NCBI GenBank assembly: GCA_008921705.1
Contig: VFFE01007500.1
Coordinates: 3,090,587 to 3,154,586, forward strand
Length of the DNA stretch: 64,000 nt
Direction of reading: 5' to 3'
Source of the DNA: Burhinus oedicnemus
Lineage: Eukaryota > Chordata > Aves > Charadriiformes > Burhinidae
This document shows, piece by piece, positions 23,963 through 36,570 of this stretch. The position numbers and the translations under genes were made by a program. The notes under the pieces were generated by a model that saw only the letters and a program-made list of their open reading frames with translations, did not search any database and was not told the DNA's origin. Positions within the stretch are counted from its first letter, which is position 1. The number at the start of each line of letters is the position of its first letter.

Positions 23963-26900
23963 GCTCTTGGGGAAGCTCAGCTTGTTTCACCCTTTCCCTT
24001 CTCTCCTGGCCACCGTGCTCCAGTAAAGCCAGGTCTGGTCATACCTCTGTGCATGTTGGAAGGGAAGACTGCTTTTCTTACTGCATAACATGAAGACCAA
24101 CAAAACGGACAGGAGCACAAACCAAGTGGCGACAAGCCATGTAGATCTTGTGTCTGAAGCCCCATGGATGGAAATTGTCAACAGGGAGCAGCCGAAGGCA
24201 GCTGCAGCAGTAATGGCAGCAGTCCCTTTTTCCCATTGAAAATTTAAGTATTTAATTTGGGTATGGGTGAAGTCTGATTCTGTAAATTACAATAACAGTT
24301 AGCTGTAGTTTAGTGGGTTTTCTGATACATTAATGAGAAGGGCTGAGAATGTTCAAGATCTGGTCTGTGGTATACAAAGATATCTTTAAAATCATTCCAG
24401 TAATATTTAGATTAGTATCTCCTGCTGTAATACTAACAGCTTTTAGATAGAAAATAGAAAAATGCTTAAAAATGCTGGGCAAACAGCCAGTTTGTATCAT
24501 CATTCAGCTGTGAACAGATTAGCTCAAGAGTCACTGGTAGATGAATCCTAAATATTTTTTTCCATCCCTATTGGAATGAAGACTCTGCTAAAAGCAAACC
24601 TTGGTTTAGTACTCCCTGGAGCAGAGCTCAATGTACAGTTTCTTTGGTGAAAATCTGGACTGTTGGAAATTAAATCCTGAATCCACTGAAGTCAGTAGGA
24701 CCAGCATTTCAGCCCCTCTGCATTAAACATCCTTCCATGATGGAAGTTCCTTGGGAGAAGGTGAATGATGTAATCTGTGACACACCTGAACTAATACACT
24801 TTGGAGAGTGGGAATGTGCTGGCATAAACTTGGCATAAGCACAGCATCAGTGGGGTGGTATGTCTACAGCAAATCAATCTCAAATGAAATCTTGTGCATT
24901 GGGGGTGATGCACACAGAAATAGCTTCTGTATTGTGGACATCTGTCGTAAATGTCAATGTTTCAGTATTAATTCAGAATATTTTTGGAATGCCAGAATTT
25001 CACAGAATTTAGAGAACCTCTATCTTCTGATGAGTCCTGGCCACAAAGATAGCCAAAAATACATGAAAAACATCTGCTATCTGAAGATGCTGGGGTTTTT
25101 TTCACCTGATGTGTTTTACAACCTTACTCTAAAAATAGTCCCCAGATATCTCAACAGGCAATCAATAAATAAAATGCCAACCAAACATTAGAAAAAAATA
25201 AATTCAAGCCCAATTTTATCACATCTCTATAGATCAGAGACACATTCTGAGGGGAAGACATGAAAGGATAGTTGATATAACTAGTAATTGTGGCAGTGAA
25301 GTCAACTTGAATCCTGAACCTGGGGTCCACTGCTTTCTAGGATTCCATGGCAGCCATGGTCGTCTGGAACGATTTACTGCTTTCAGAGTGGCCAGGTCAG
25401 GCTGTAGCAAAGAAGCTGAGGAACCCTGGGTGCACCCTGATCCTTGTCTCTGTGTAGCAAAGGTGTGTGGGGAAGGGCTCCTGCACCAATCAGTCACAGT
25501 CTCCACTTATCTATGTCTCGTGCACATAGCTTGGCTTCCTATCACTCTTCTTCCTTTTTGATTTCTGCTGCTCCTTGCCTTTGTCCTTCTGCGATGTGGG
25601 CTGGGTGGGAGAGCAAGTAAAACGAATGGCGGGTATCTCCGGCAGTTTCAAGAAGTTTTGGCAATTCCATGCTCAAAGGGTGGCACCTCCAGAAGACATT
25701 TTTTGTCAGCACAGTTTCTGGGTAATCCTGGAAGTTGTGAACCCTTCCTCATCAGGTGACAAAAATCATTGGCAATGCATCTTTCTATATAACAGCTTCA
25801 GGCAAAAAGAGCACATCTATATATTAGATCTTGCAGAAAGGTCTCCAGTTGCATAGTTAGATCTCCACTTCTGCCTAATGTTGTCCTCAGTAGTGATATG
25901 ATATCGTGAGACTGTTCTTGACTCACAGACTTCTTATTTATTTAGATAGTTCTGATGTCTGTGCTGGAGGTCTCTAATTGCTGCTTGGATTTTAAATATA
26001 CAAAAGAAATAACATACCAGGACTTGAAATGATGAAAGAGGAAAATGACTGGAGTGATGCAGATAACTCCTGTAGACAAATTCATAGTAGTGGTAACACA
26101 TATGAAAAAAATCAAGCTTTTAAAAATAATTCCCAGAAATTTTCTAAGAAAATATTTTGTTTTCATCTTCTGTTTTTTAAAGAGGTCACTAAAAAAAGTC
26201 AAATTTCTATTAAATGAATCAAAACCTTCTTTCCCAGATATTTTAGTTCCCCTTTCCGTGCCAGCTTATTTTTTCACTGGAAAAAGAAGAAGAATGAAAA
26301 GGAAATAAATGGGGGAAAAGATTTGTTGTTGATTTCCTTTTTAACTTGATTTCCTTTATTCTGGTGGAAAAGTTAAAAATGCATTTTAGAAAGAAATAAT
26401 AGAAATATTTTTCACTCAATGACACTTTAAAATTATTAAAACATAAACTATTTTAATAAAACATTTTGGTGGAGATCAGAACACTAAACTAGCCCTGTAC
26501 CACATTTTACTGCTAATTCCCCATGTTTGTGATGATCTGAACCAATTCTCTGGATCTGTTCTCTCCTAATTCTGCATCTGTTTCTCATTTTGTCTTTTAT
26601 TGTTTGTTTTAGAATCTGTTTCAAAGTACAAAACTTCAGAGACTGCATACAGAAACTTGCAACATCATGGGATTTTGGTACATCCCTGTTGTTCGGAAGT
26701 TTTCTGTTTATAATATGACCTTAAAACATCATATTAGAGGGGAAGTGTAAGGAGGTTTACTAAATTGTTGGAAGTAATTTGAGAATTCTGTAAGGCTCCA
26801 AGTGAATATGTAAACCCTTACTCTGTTACTCAGTAGGATATGTAATGCATTGCTTACTGGCACAGGTATTTCCAGGGAATTCAAAGTAACTGAGCAGATA

Positions 26901-28998
26901 TAAGCTGTCTTTTAATGATATATGATGTGTTCCTTGAATTTTCTATGGAAAAGTGTAATTTCAAAAGTCAATACATTATTCTAGACATCTCTCTGTTCTT
27001 CTCAAGATGTCTTTTTTTAACTTATGCCCAACAATTTCCACATACATAGTTTCACTTGCACACTCTCCCTCCCGTGTCAATTAAAGCTTATGTGAAGACA
27101 TGCTTTGTGAGTTTTATTTCCACAGTAACAGAGAAGGCAAAAGCAAGTTTTGAGGACCAGGTAACCCAGAGCTTTTATCACAGTTATATTCTGAAGAGTT
27201 TTCACAGTCCGTAAAACGTAGTTTTTTGTTTTTATCCTAAGTACTTTTCATTGCATTTCAGGGAAATCAGTGCCCTGAAATGTTTTTTACCTTGCTGTGG
27301 AACAGATTACGTGTCAGAGCACAGCATACTCTCCACTCTCCCTCAGAAGAGGCCTTCCATACGTCTTTGGCAGGGCATGGTTTAGGACATATAGTGATCC
27401 TAAGCAAAACCTTGTGAAAAGAAACACTCAGCTGTTAGCTATACAAAACAAAGTTCCAGGCTCTATTCAGCTTCCGAGCTGCAGCTTTCTTATTAATCTT
27501 AAAATTAATAGCTGTGGAAACTCAGCTACCTTGCTGACCCCAATGTTATATGACTTGCAGTGTGAAAGAGGCTGATCTCCACTCTTGTGATAGCGGGGTA
27601 AGAGCTTTGCACCACTCTAGTCATATACAGCTTTATCTAACATGTTATTTAGTATCTTTCATCTTGGAGGTAGATATTTTCTCTTTTCCCGGGGTCACCA
27701 GGCTGCTTTGCACAAAAATCTTTGCTTATTATAAGCTCAATATTTCTGCCAGTTAAAACCAACTAGTTTCATGACTAAGATTTCTACCAAGCCCCTTATT
27801 TATCCATGTTGGATTGCAGTGCCTTATGCTCTTGTGACGTACTTACCACCTCATAAGAACAGACATGTCATCATTACTGCATCACTTTATGGGTTGAACA
27901 TTCTGACTTGTCTCATATAATTAAAATTAGATGTTTATCTGAATCCAGGCTATTCAAATAGTCTCTCTCAGCTCTTGAGCGGAGGAACTTGGAGGGAATA
28001 TATAGTGTCACTTACCTAAGATTTCTCTAAATCCCTGTCCAGAGCAGCCATGGTAGAATATGGTGACTGTAAGTTAGTTTCTTAGCTTTCTGGTCCTAAT
28101 GAGGTGTAGAAGAATTTCCTTCTGCAGTTCCATGTCTATATGATATGAAACTCTTGAACTGTGAGCTTGATTTAGGAACATATACCTGTAAGATTCTTGT
28201 CTTCTTAGGTCTTTAATTACTAAGTAGGGTAATAATTTATTGTAATAATTCCACTTAGCAAGCTAGGAGATTGGAACTGCATTTGGTTTTCTTTGTGAAA
28301 TACCTAGAATCCTGAGACATCTTGACATAAAAATAGTAGGGCTAGGGAGCCTTCAAAACAAATGGGATATTGCTAAAGAAAAGGATTTTAAGTGCACGGT
28401 TTGTTTTCCAGGAGCACAATTAAAAACATAGCTCTGTTGTTCAGTTCCTCAGAGCTGCAAGGTATCAGGCTTGGCAGAAGGCTTTCTGCAGTTGTCATAT
28501 GATACAGTTTAATTAATCTGGGAACTAATCTCCCAAAGTGCTGAGCAACTTCAGCTGCTCTACTGTAAATGGTGGTCATTTGCTGCAGATTTTTAAGGAG
28601 AATCAGGTAACCTCTGAAGATTCTTACTATATGCAGTGCATTGGCACCTCTGGATCCCCCAGTACCTTTTAAAAAGTCTGGAGACCTGTTATCAGTCACT
28701 AGCAACTTGCAGTGCTGACTTCTCATGTAATTTTGATGTCACTACTGAAAGACATAGCACAGCCTTCTTGCCTAGAGTATTACCGAATGTTTTCAAAGTC
28801 AGTGGAGGATGAAATTTGGAAGTAAGAACACTAATTCCATTCCTGTTGCTTCCTTTGTTGTTTGCTTGTACCTGTTGAGCTTCATTTATCTTACCGTGCT
28901 TTAAAATCACTGGAGCTATGCTAAACTTCTCTCTGATGTACAGCAGCTACCTAGTCTCTGATTTTCCCTTGCCTTCCCTTCTGCTTGCTGGATTTAAG

Positions 28999-29004
28999 CA
29001 CGTG
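28999..29004. promoter_or_regulatory. Canonical E-box CACGTG in GYS2 intron 1, near exon 2
   Basis: A perfect CACGTG in the palindromic context AGCACGTGCT, about 1.1 kb before exon 2. The extended palindrome makes it a somewhat better candidate for bHLH binding than the copy at 23391. Motif match only. Confidence 0.3.
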
Positions 29005-30090
29005 CTGTTGTTTTTCCAAATTTGTGGTGGTGGAATGCCCACTGCCTTGCAGCACGGGTCCTGTGGCAAAGGGGGCTTTGCAAGGCTGCCCTGCCAGTGC
29101 ATGAATTATGGGGCTGGCTATGGAAAACTGTGAGGAAGAGCAACCAAGTGAATCTTACATACCATGTGCAAGACTAGATAGATCTGTACTGACTTGTCAG
29201 GGGATGTTGTTGTCACATTCTTTTATACATTTTATATTGTGTTTATTTTTTAAAAGGACAATGTTTTGGTGGAAGGTGCTGCAGACATTTATATTGTCAG
29301 TATAGGCTACATTCCTTCCAACTTTAACAAGTCTTTAGAATGGTCATGGAACATGATACCTTTTACTTTGAGGATATTGGTTTAAATCCATTTTTATAGT
29401 CAGTAGTCAATGTCCCTCAACTTCTCTCAGTGACTTGTATAAAACAATCCAGAAGTGCCAGCTCAGTTCTCACCACATGTATTTCCACATCACAAAAAAT
29501 ATGTTTGAAAACTATATCTGCTGTAATAAAAAAGCAGAAGTCTGTACTTGGGATGCAGTAGAACCAAGATTAGGCATGGGAGAGTGGAAGCATGAGCCCC
29601 AGGATTTGAAACCCATAATCTGGATGTAAAGATTCCAAGTTCCAAAAAGTGGGGAATAACATAAGAATGAAATAAGGTATTAGTTGAACACTTGTGGTGT
29701 GACTTCGACCACCTAAAAGAGATTTTTAAAAATCACAAGCTAAATAAAAATAAAAGTTAAGGATAGAAAGCATCCATTTAAGATTAGAGGAGAAATTGAG
29801 GGAAGCCATATGCAGTCACCCAGGAGGAAGCAAAGTGTTAAATTGTCATTTAAGAATTACACACGGTCTGCTGTAAGTGCATACTCCTAAATTGAACAGT
29901 GAAGCTCTGATCCCATTTAAGAGACTCAACTTCTATTTATTTGATAAAGTCTGGGTTTCACTTAAAATCTGAATGTGTGAAGTCATTTAACTAGAAGTGT
30001 ATCTGATCCACCAGTGGGTTGGAGCTTACTCCAGAGCTTTGTGGCCTGTACCCCTTTCTCCTTTTTGTTCTTTGTGGTCTTCTTTTGCAG

Positions 30091-30272
30091 TGGGAGGCAT
30101 TTACACCGTGATCCAGACAAAAGCAAAAATTACAGCAGATGAATGGGGTGAAAACTATTTTCTGGTTGGTCCTTATTTTGAGCACAATGTGAAGACTCAG
30201 GTGGAAGCATGTGAGCCTCCAAACCCTGCAGTTAAGAAGGCAATGGACACCATGAAAAGCCAAGGGTGTCAG
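30091..30272 (+). CDS. GYS2: GYS2 exon 2 (residues 41-101)
   Basis: This 182-nt exon lies between the TTTTGCAG acceptor ending at 30090 and the GT at 30273. It begins by completing Val41 and reads [20 protein letters not shown], the glycine-rich nucleotide-sugar-binding loop of GT3 enzymes, then [19 protein letters not shown]. The end is phase 0 after Gln101. Confidence 0.98.
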
Positions 30273-32735
30273 GTAAATAAGATGTGCTACCGCTTCCCAG
30301 GGCAACAAAGCTGACTCTGAGGAGATTACAGTTTTGGTTAATGCTCTTGCCATTCCACTTGACACAGCAATCCTGGTCAATGTCACAATAGGAAAGGCTC
30401 AGAATCCACTGTTAGAACAGCAGAGTCAATTCATTAAGGGTTCTTTTTGAGGAAGAACCAGTTTATCCAATTACAGGTTTTAATAGTCTTCTATCTGCGA
30501 GTCTGCTTAATTGGATTAATGACTTATTTATCCATTCTCTAAATACAGTGAGATTTTAGTAGATATAATATGTCCTCACTTTGACTGAACCCTTATATTA
30601 CATTTGATGCTCTTGTACTGGAGAGAGAAAAGCATTCCACTATCTCACAATTTTTCTTATATAGTGTTATATTGAGTTGAAAGCCAGAAAGGGACAGACC
30701 ACAGGTGGACTTAAGAAAAGCATCCAACTGACAAAGAGTCTGCTTTGTCGGATCAATGCAACTAGCTGTCTGTTCCCTAGGAAGAGAGGTTAAACCACAG
30801 TACAAGGAGTGAGTTCCTACTTGTTGTGTTTCCTACACAATTTTTAACCAGTGTTTTCTGTGTGATCTCAGTCAAACCTCGTAGCCTCTTGTGACTGTTT
30901 CTCCAACAGTAAACTAGAAATAAACTTCTTCCTGTAAAGATGATCTGCTGAAAGAAATAGAATCTGCTGTGTTGATGGGCAAGCTACTAAGCTGCAAGCG
31001 ACTGCGGCCTTGAGGACAATTGATCACTTGAAAATGAGTGGAAGATGCTAAATGTGACCTCCTCTCTTGAAAGTCCCCATCAGAGATCTGGAACTTACCT
31101 TCACTCTGATTTAGCATCAAGTCCCTCAGAGATACTAGTTGGCAGAAGGAAAAGTTGTCTGCTTATGATGTGTGCCGAACAGATGTGAAAAGCATTGAGA
31201 GGCAGCAGCAAGGAAGCATTCTTACAGGCTTCTGTTGCTGAGGGGCATGACGCACTTTAATGTAGAAATTCTTAAACTTCTTGGACTGCCACCAGCTGTA
31301 GCACTGGCAATGTGTTATCTCCCTTTGTAACAGCAGTTCTGCTGTTGTTAGGATCCAATGTCCTGTTGCATATTATGTAGAAGTGTACTGTTGGATGTAT
31401 ATGTACCACAGCTTGAGAAAGCTTGGGGACAGTAACATTGTGTGATGCTTGCATTGTTCAGGTTGAAGTTCAAACTAAAAGGTCTAATCTAACTGCCATT
31501 TCTTATTTCTAATCAAATTTTTGTAAGTGATTGATCAAGTTTTCTTGTTGCCTCTGTTGCTTACAAAGAGATGTCTCTGTAAGCTGTGTAACACTCCTTT
31601 GTTTGGAAGAAAGCTAAAGATTTGTGGGGCAGATTAATTGCAATGCTATATCTATCTATACACTACTTGCTGTTCCAGCAGTACATTCAATTTAATCAGC
31701 CAACTCTGCCAGCCTAGCATGTGCATTGTGCTGCTGGAGTATTCAACAGATAGCAGCAAATCTGTCCCAGGTACGTCAAGTATAGCTTTGATCTCTAACA
31801 ATGACGCTCTAGTTTCCAGGAGCTGCACTTATCCTATTAACATTTATGTCTGGATTTTGCTTATGCATCACAATGGATCCCTTTAAACCAGGGGACCTAG
31901 GAACGCTTTCAAACTTCTCAGGTCAGGTGTGTTCCTTACCACAGCCTGACTCCATATTTAGATGAAGTCTGGGTTCACACAAACTCCCTACTCTTTAACT
32001 TCATTTTCCTGAATCAGAAACCTGGATAGCCTGAAATAAGTACATAAGGAGCTGACCCTCCTTCACGCACCTGTCTTTGTTATACCCTGTATTTTTTGTG
32101 CAAACAGGTCTAAGAGCTTTCATCTCATTGTTTTCAAGACTTGATCTGTATTCAGCCCATTCTAGTGTCAGAGCTGGTTTCAACCCCTGAAGTCCCAGGG
32201 GTTGGTGAATGAAAAGAGATTCAACAGTGACATAAGAGATTCTTCTGCATGGGGTATAAACTGCACTAGTCTCCCTATAGTACCTCATTCTTCCTGGTTA
32301 ATATGTCTCTGCTGCTATAGCCATTTTGATGGTAGAACTAATGTGGAATAATTTGACTGCACCTATCCTACAAAATCTATCACCAGTAATCTAGCACTGG
32401 TGACAAATCTGACTGAAAGAAAATAATAATTTTGAAATAAGAACAAAAACAGCATAGATACTTCAAGAAGAATATAAGACCTCATTATACAACCAAGTAT
32501 GGTCTTTTTAAGCTTTTTTTCATTAAAAAATGTTCTTAAAGATTGTAGTTTTCTTTTATCCCTGTCTTTGGTCCAGTATTTTGCAAGGAAAACCACAAAT
32601 CCTGGGTATGTAGGACTGTGATCACATATTCCTTATGTAAAATACTTAAGATTGGATGAATTAAAATAGTTACGCTAACTGGCCTGTACATTCACTTTAA
32701 CATTTTCTGCTTATATCCTTGCCTCTTTCCCATAG
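30273..32735 (+). other. GYS2: GYS2 intron 2
   Basis: A 2.46-kb GT-AG intron, phase 0. The stretch at about 30855-30925 resembles the middle of an old tRNA-derived amniote SINE (GTGTGATCTCAGTCAAACCT followed by a CTC/AGT run), but it is too worn to be sure. Nothing else is recognised. Confidence 0.7.
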
Positions 32736-32927
32736 GTCTTTTTTGGAAGGTGGCTGATAGAGGGCAGCCCATATGTCTTACTGTTTGATATAGGATCAGC
32801 AGCTTGGAATCTGGACAAGTGGAAAGGTGAATTTTGGGATGTCAGCAACATAGGGATCCCTTTCCATGACCGAGAAGCCAACGATGCTGTGATTTTTGGA
32901 TCATTAACAGCCTGGTTTTTAAAAGAG
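32736..32927 (+). CDS. GYS2: GYS2 exon 3 (residues 102-165)
   Basis: This 192-nt, phase 0-0 exon has its acceptor AG at 32734-32735 and donor GT at 32928-32929. It reads [30 protein letters not shown] and [19 protein letters not shown], which match the N-terminal Rossmann domain of vertebrate glycogen synthases. Confidence 0.98.
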
Positions 32928-33769
32928 GTACGGTTTTTATAGATATTTTCAAACCTTAGCCTTGTCAGCAGGGCCATAAAGCTTTGGAATGTGGTTCCTA
33001 TTCTCCAGTTTGAAAAATATGATTTTAAGGAGCTTGATACCTGATGTAGATCAAATTTGTATTTAAAACTTAAGTGGTCATTTAACTATATTTTTCTGGG
33101 ATAATACAGGGTGGTGGTGGGATGCTGCCCTATGTGAAATCTGCTGTGTCTTTACTGTCACTTCGCCCTCTGTTTCTTCTCGACTCCCTTGTTTGTCACT
33201 GGATGCCCTTACAAGTAGGATCTCAAACTACCTCTTTCTCTCCAATGGTAATCAAGTTGTCACACTCACAAACTGTCCTTGAAGCTGGTCAAACCATATG
33301 TCGGCAATTAGGTACTACCTTGCACGGGGAATATAGACATGCAGAAAGAATTAATAATAGCACTATGACTTCACATGTCACTCTACTACAACCTACCTGA
33401 AGAGAGGAAACTTTGTTAATCTGCAGAATCATCTGTCTGTCATAGGTGCTCATGATTTTCTTGTCCAAACAAGAGTTTCAACAGCAGAAGAGCATGTTAA
33501 AAGAAACAAGAGTGACTGTGCTTGCCAGAGCTCCCCAACACTCTAGGAAGGATACTGTTCTGAGGCACTAGTGAGGCCCATGTGCTTCTTGGGCTAAGGA
33601 TTAGGGCTGATGGGAATCAAGGCACATGACCACTTAAAAGGCTGTACTGCTTTGTCATATGAAAGAAAGAAAGCACACAGAAGGTGGCATGAAAAAAAGA
33701 GGTTTCTGGGGCTGGGATGATGAACAGGATAATGCATGTTTCATGTATATTCTTTCTAATTGTTTTCAG
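32928..33769 (+). other. GYS2: GYS2 intron 3
   Basis: An 842-base GT-AG intron, phase 0. No repeats, coding frames of interest or motifs are recognised. Confidence 0.8.
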
Positions 33770-33955
33770 CTTTCCTGTCAGTTTGACGATAAGCCCAACA
33801 TAATTGCCCACTTCCACGAGTGGCAGGCAGGAGTGGGTTTAATACTGTCTCGATCTCAGAAACTTCCTGTTGCCACAATTTTTACTACCCATGCAACTCT
33901 GCTTGGGAGATACCTGTGTGCAGCCAGTATAGATTTTTACAACAATCTTGACCAG
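33770..33955 (+). CDS. GYS2: GYS2 exon 4 (residues 166-227)
   Basis: This 186-nt, phase 0-0 exon follows the TTTTCAG acceptor ending at 33769. It begins [21 protein letters not shown], aligning by length with VVAQCDGKPNVVAHFHEW of human GYS1, which is why this acceptor was chosen over a second in-frame AG 12 bases later (33780-33781). It contains [17 protein letters not shown] of the donor-site domain. The donor GT is at 33956-33957. Confidence 0.95.
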
Positions 33956-34595
33956 GTAAGAGACATTTTTCTCATTCCTTCTTTTTTTACAGTTAATCAG
34001 CTCCTGACTCCTTTTCTTTTTACTGTGCCACGCCATATGTTGTATATTAAGTGATCACTTTTGACTGACCCATAGTTGAGTGATAGGCTGCCAGTTCCAG
34101 AGCACAAGTGGTATTTGTAAGATCATGCAGTGTCTAGGCATGAGTGCCTTTGTCTCCGTGTCATCTGACAGGTCTTAAAGCTCAGTGGAGTCTAGAATAC
34201 TTGCACTACCTTCAGTGAACTTTGATTTATCAGATTTGCACTGCGGAGTACTGAAACTCATTCAGCCTCTAGTCAATACCTTAGTCCAATCTCTTAATAC
34301 ACAGAGTAATATTGCGGCAGTACGGGCTTGCCAACAGAGATTCTCAACCTTGTTTTCAATGGTTTGGGACATTTTTCAAAAGCAAGGGGAGAGTTATGGG
34401 CTCAGACATCACTACAGGTCAAGTGTCCTTGAGAATCTTCCCCTTTTTGTTCAGGAAAGGCATCCGTTGCTTGAGTTGATTGCTATTGTTTGGGAGTTAC
34501 TGTTAGCAGCATGAGTAACCAGTGAATGTAAAACCTATTCAGCTGTAGTCATCATCTGACACTTCAGGTGTAGCCTCACAGCAGTCCTTCTTAAT

Positions 34596-35290
34596 TGTCA
34601 TGGCCTAGGCCAGACTGGCCACCGAGATGAATGACAGATGCTCTCCTCCACCTCCCTCCCCAAGGAGAGGGGGGAGAGAGAGACCCAGGAGCCCAGAAGG
34701 AACTAAACTACTTTAATGAAACATCAACAATAAAATAATAAAAAGAAAACAATTAAATATAAACAAAACCATATCAAGCTCCCAGCACGACAATCACACC
34801 ACCAGCAGGCACTGAGGAAATCCCAGACTGGACTCAGTAACGGACGGGAATGCATGAATTGGGACCAAAGGCAGACAGACAGAATCCTCCTTGGATGTTG
34901 GTCATAAAAGAAAGAGAGCTGACCCTTTGATCCCTCAGCTTTTATGCTGAGCATGATGCAGATGGGATGGAATGCCCTGTTGGTCAGTTTTGGGTCACCT
35001 GTCCTGCCCGCTTTTCCCCACAGGTGTGACCCCTCTACGCTTTTCCGCTTTCAGAGCTTCAATGGGGCAAATAACAAAGTTGGCTGACCTTGGTTGTTAC
35101 AGCAATAAGTATAAGCAAGAGCCTCTCTGCATACCATTCCTTGGCATCAACTATAAACATAGGTCTTATCACTCTGAGAGCGAACAGTTTCTGCACAACA
35201 TGCTATTAATTTCAGTAGTTAGAAGAGGCTTAGCTGAAAAGTAAAATTACTGAACAGAAAATTGGATCTGTTCTACCTCAAACCAGGACA
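34596..35290 (-). mobile_element. Solo LTR, avian ERVL-like family (copy 1)
   Basis: The ends form an imperfect inverted repeat (TGTCATGGCC... and ...AAACCAGGACA), as in retroviral LTRs. On the minus strand it reads TGTCCTGGTTT first, a start I recognise from abundant avian ERVL LTRs. The five bases outside are TTAAT (34591-34595) and ATAAT (35291-35295), a 4-of-5 target-site duplication. A CTGAGCATGATGCAGATGGG block corresponds to the TATA-proximal part of copy 2. No coding region remains, so it is a solo LTR left by recombination. Confidence 0.88.
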
Positions 35291-35947
35291 ATAATGAAAG
35301 GCAGTAGAAAAAACAGCCAATAGCCCTCCTCTTGCTGAAATCACCCTGGCATTCCATTAGATGTTTTTTAATTTCTCCAGCCTACTGCTTTATTCTTGCA
35401 AGTCATAAGTCCTTCTACTTTCAAGCTTTTCAGTTTAGGTTTAATTTGTAACTGGAAAATGTAGGAAGTATTTTCTAAGTTCAGAAGACCCACATCTGTT
35501 TCTTGGAATTTTTTTAAACTATCTAGTTGTTTTGGTTTTCACTGTTCTCTTTCCACTCAAAGCATAACACAAACCAACATTTCAAGGACCCAGATATCTT
35601 AAGCACTGCCTTCAGCAGAGGTACATTACCTGATCTGGGTTTTCTAATATGGTTACAGACAAACTGAATTCAAGAGATTTTTGCATTCCAGCACTTACTG
35701 AGGGTAGAGGTAGCTAAAAGGCTAAAACAACTGCCTTATTCACTGTCCATGTATTTCCTTGGCTAAAATCAATGAAGAGACTTACTCAGTTGGCAATTTT
35801 CAGTTGGATGTTTGAAGCTTGACACTCTGTGGAACAGTGTCTTCCAAAGACAAGGTCCAAGCAGTAGTGTGCTATTGGCCTTATTCAGAAGCACAGAATA
35901 GATTGACATTCCATTGTACTCCAAGGAAATCATCATTCACCTTACTC

Positions 35948-35963
35948 TTTTTTTTTTTTTTTT
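35948..35963. repeat. T16 homopolymer
   Basis: An uninterrupted run of 16 T between the two LTRs. A simple-sequence feature with no associated element that I recognise. Confidence 0.9.
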
Positions 35964-36539
35964 CCCCACCAACGGCAACTGTTGAACCTACTGAACACAC
36001 TTAGGGTAAAAGACTATCTCCACTCATTTACTCATATTCATAAAGGTTGCAGTATGGTGGTGTTTAGAGGGAATTCTCTCTGCTCAATGAGGTAACTAAC
36101 ATAGGTGGTTACTCCTCCTCTAGGCTCCCTCTATCATCGGCGGAATTACACTGGCCTCTTCACAATCAGTGTAAGGCAAACTTCCCCAAATTACCATCCG
36201 AAAGACCTGTCTCCATTTATCACCTAGGAAAACTAGCCTCTTAAAGTAGATACATTTGTTAGGTACATTAATGAGGCAGCATGAGTAACCCAGTCATGCT
36301 GTCAGACCCAAGTTTCAGGAGTCTAGACATTCCTACTCCCTCATATTCCCTTTATGTCTATATATGCAAAATCTAGCTTTAAAGTCATGTTAAATTATTT
36401 TTCTCTGGACAGAGTTAGATTGAAAGAACTAAAACCACGCAGTTTCAGGTTTAACACTTGAGAAAGTGGGGACTTTTCAGCAGTAACTTCATTCAGCCTT
36501 GCATCTTACACATAGTTTGTTACTAAGCAAGCCATAGTT

Positions 36540-36570
36540 AAAAAAAAAAAAAAAAGGAGAGGGGGAAGGG
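36540..36570. repeat. A16 homopolymer and purine run
   Basis: Sixteen A are followed by GGAGAGGGGGAAGGGG. Such A-runs can be worn retroposon tails, but no retroposed body precedes it. Confidence 0.8.

Larger units (their letters stand above)
20129..30090 (+). other. GYS2: GYS2 intron 1
   Basis: A 9.96-kb GT-AG intron, phase 1. It contains a TG-rich stretch just after exon 1 (about 20265-20370), a 14-base palindrome at 21113-21126, an imperfect 31-base tandem repeat at 22141-22205, a CR1 fragment at 23411-23962, a possible old amniote repeat at about 24655-24715, and two perfect CACGTG E-boxes (23391 and 28999). Open frames of up to 127 codons show no protein signature. The rest is AT-rich with nothing I recognise. 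Confidence 0.85.

Noticed and set aside
24808..25191. 127-codon open frame in GYS2 intron 1
   Set aside because: Low-complexity, AT-driven composition without recognisable motifs. Probably chance.
28388..28726. 112-codon minus-strand frame in GYS2 intron 1 as an old transposon protein
   Set aside because: The residues look vaguely protein-like, but I could match no transposase or reverse-transcriptase motif.
34185..34514. 109-codon open frame just upstream of LTR copy 1
   Set aside because: It starts with GTG and not ATG, lies in an intron, and resembles no family I know. Frames this long are expected by chance in 64 kb.
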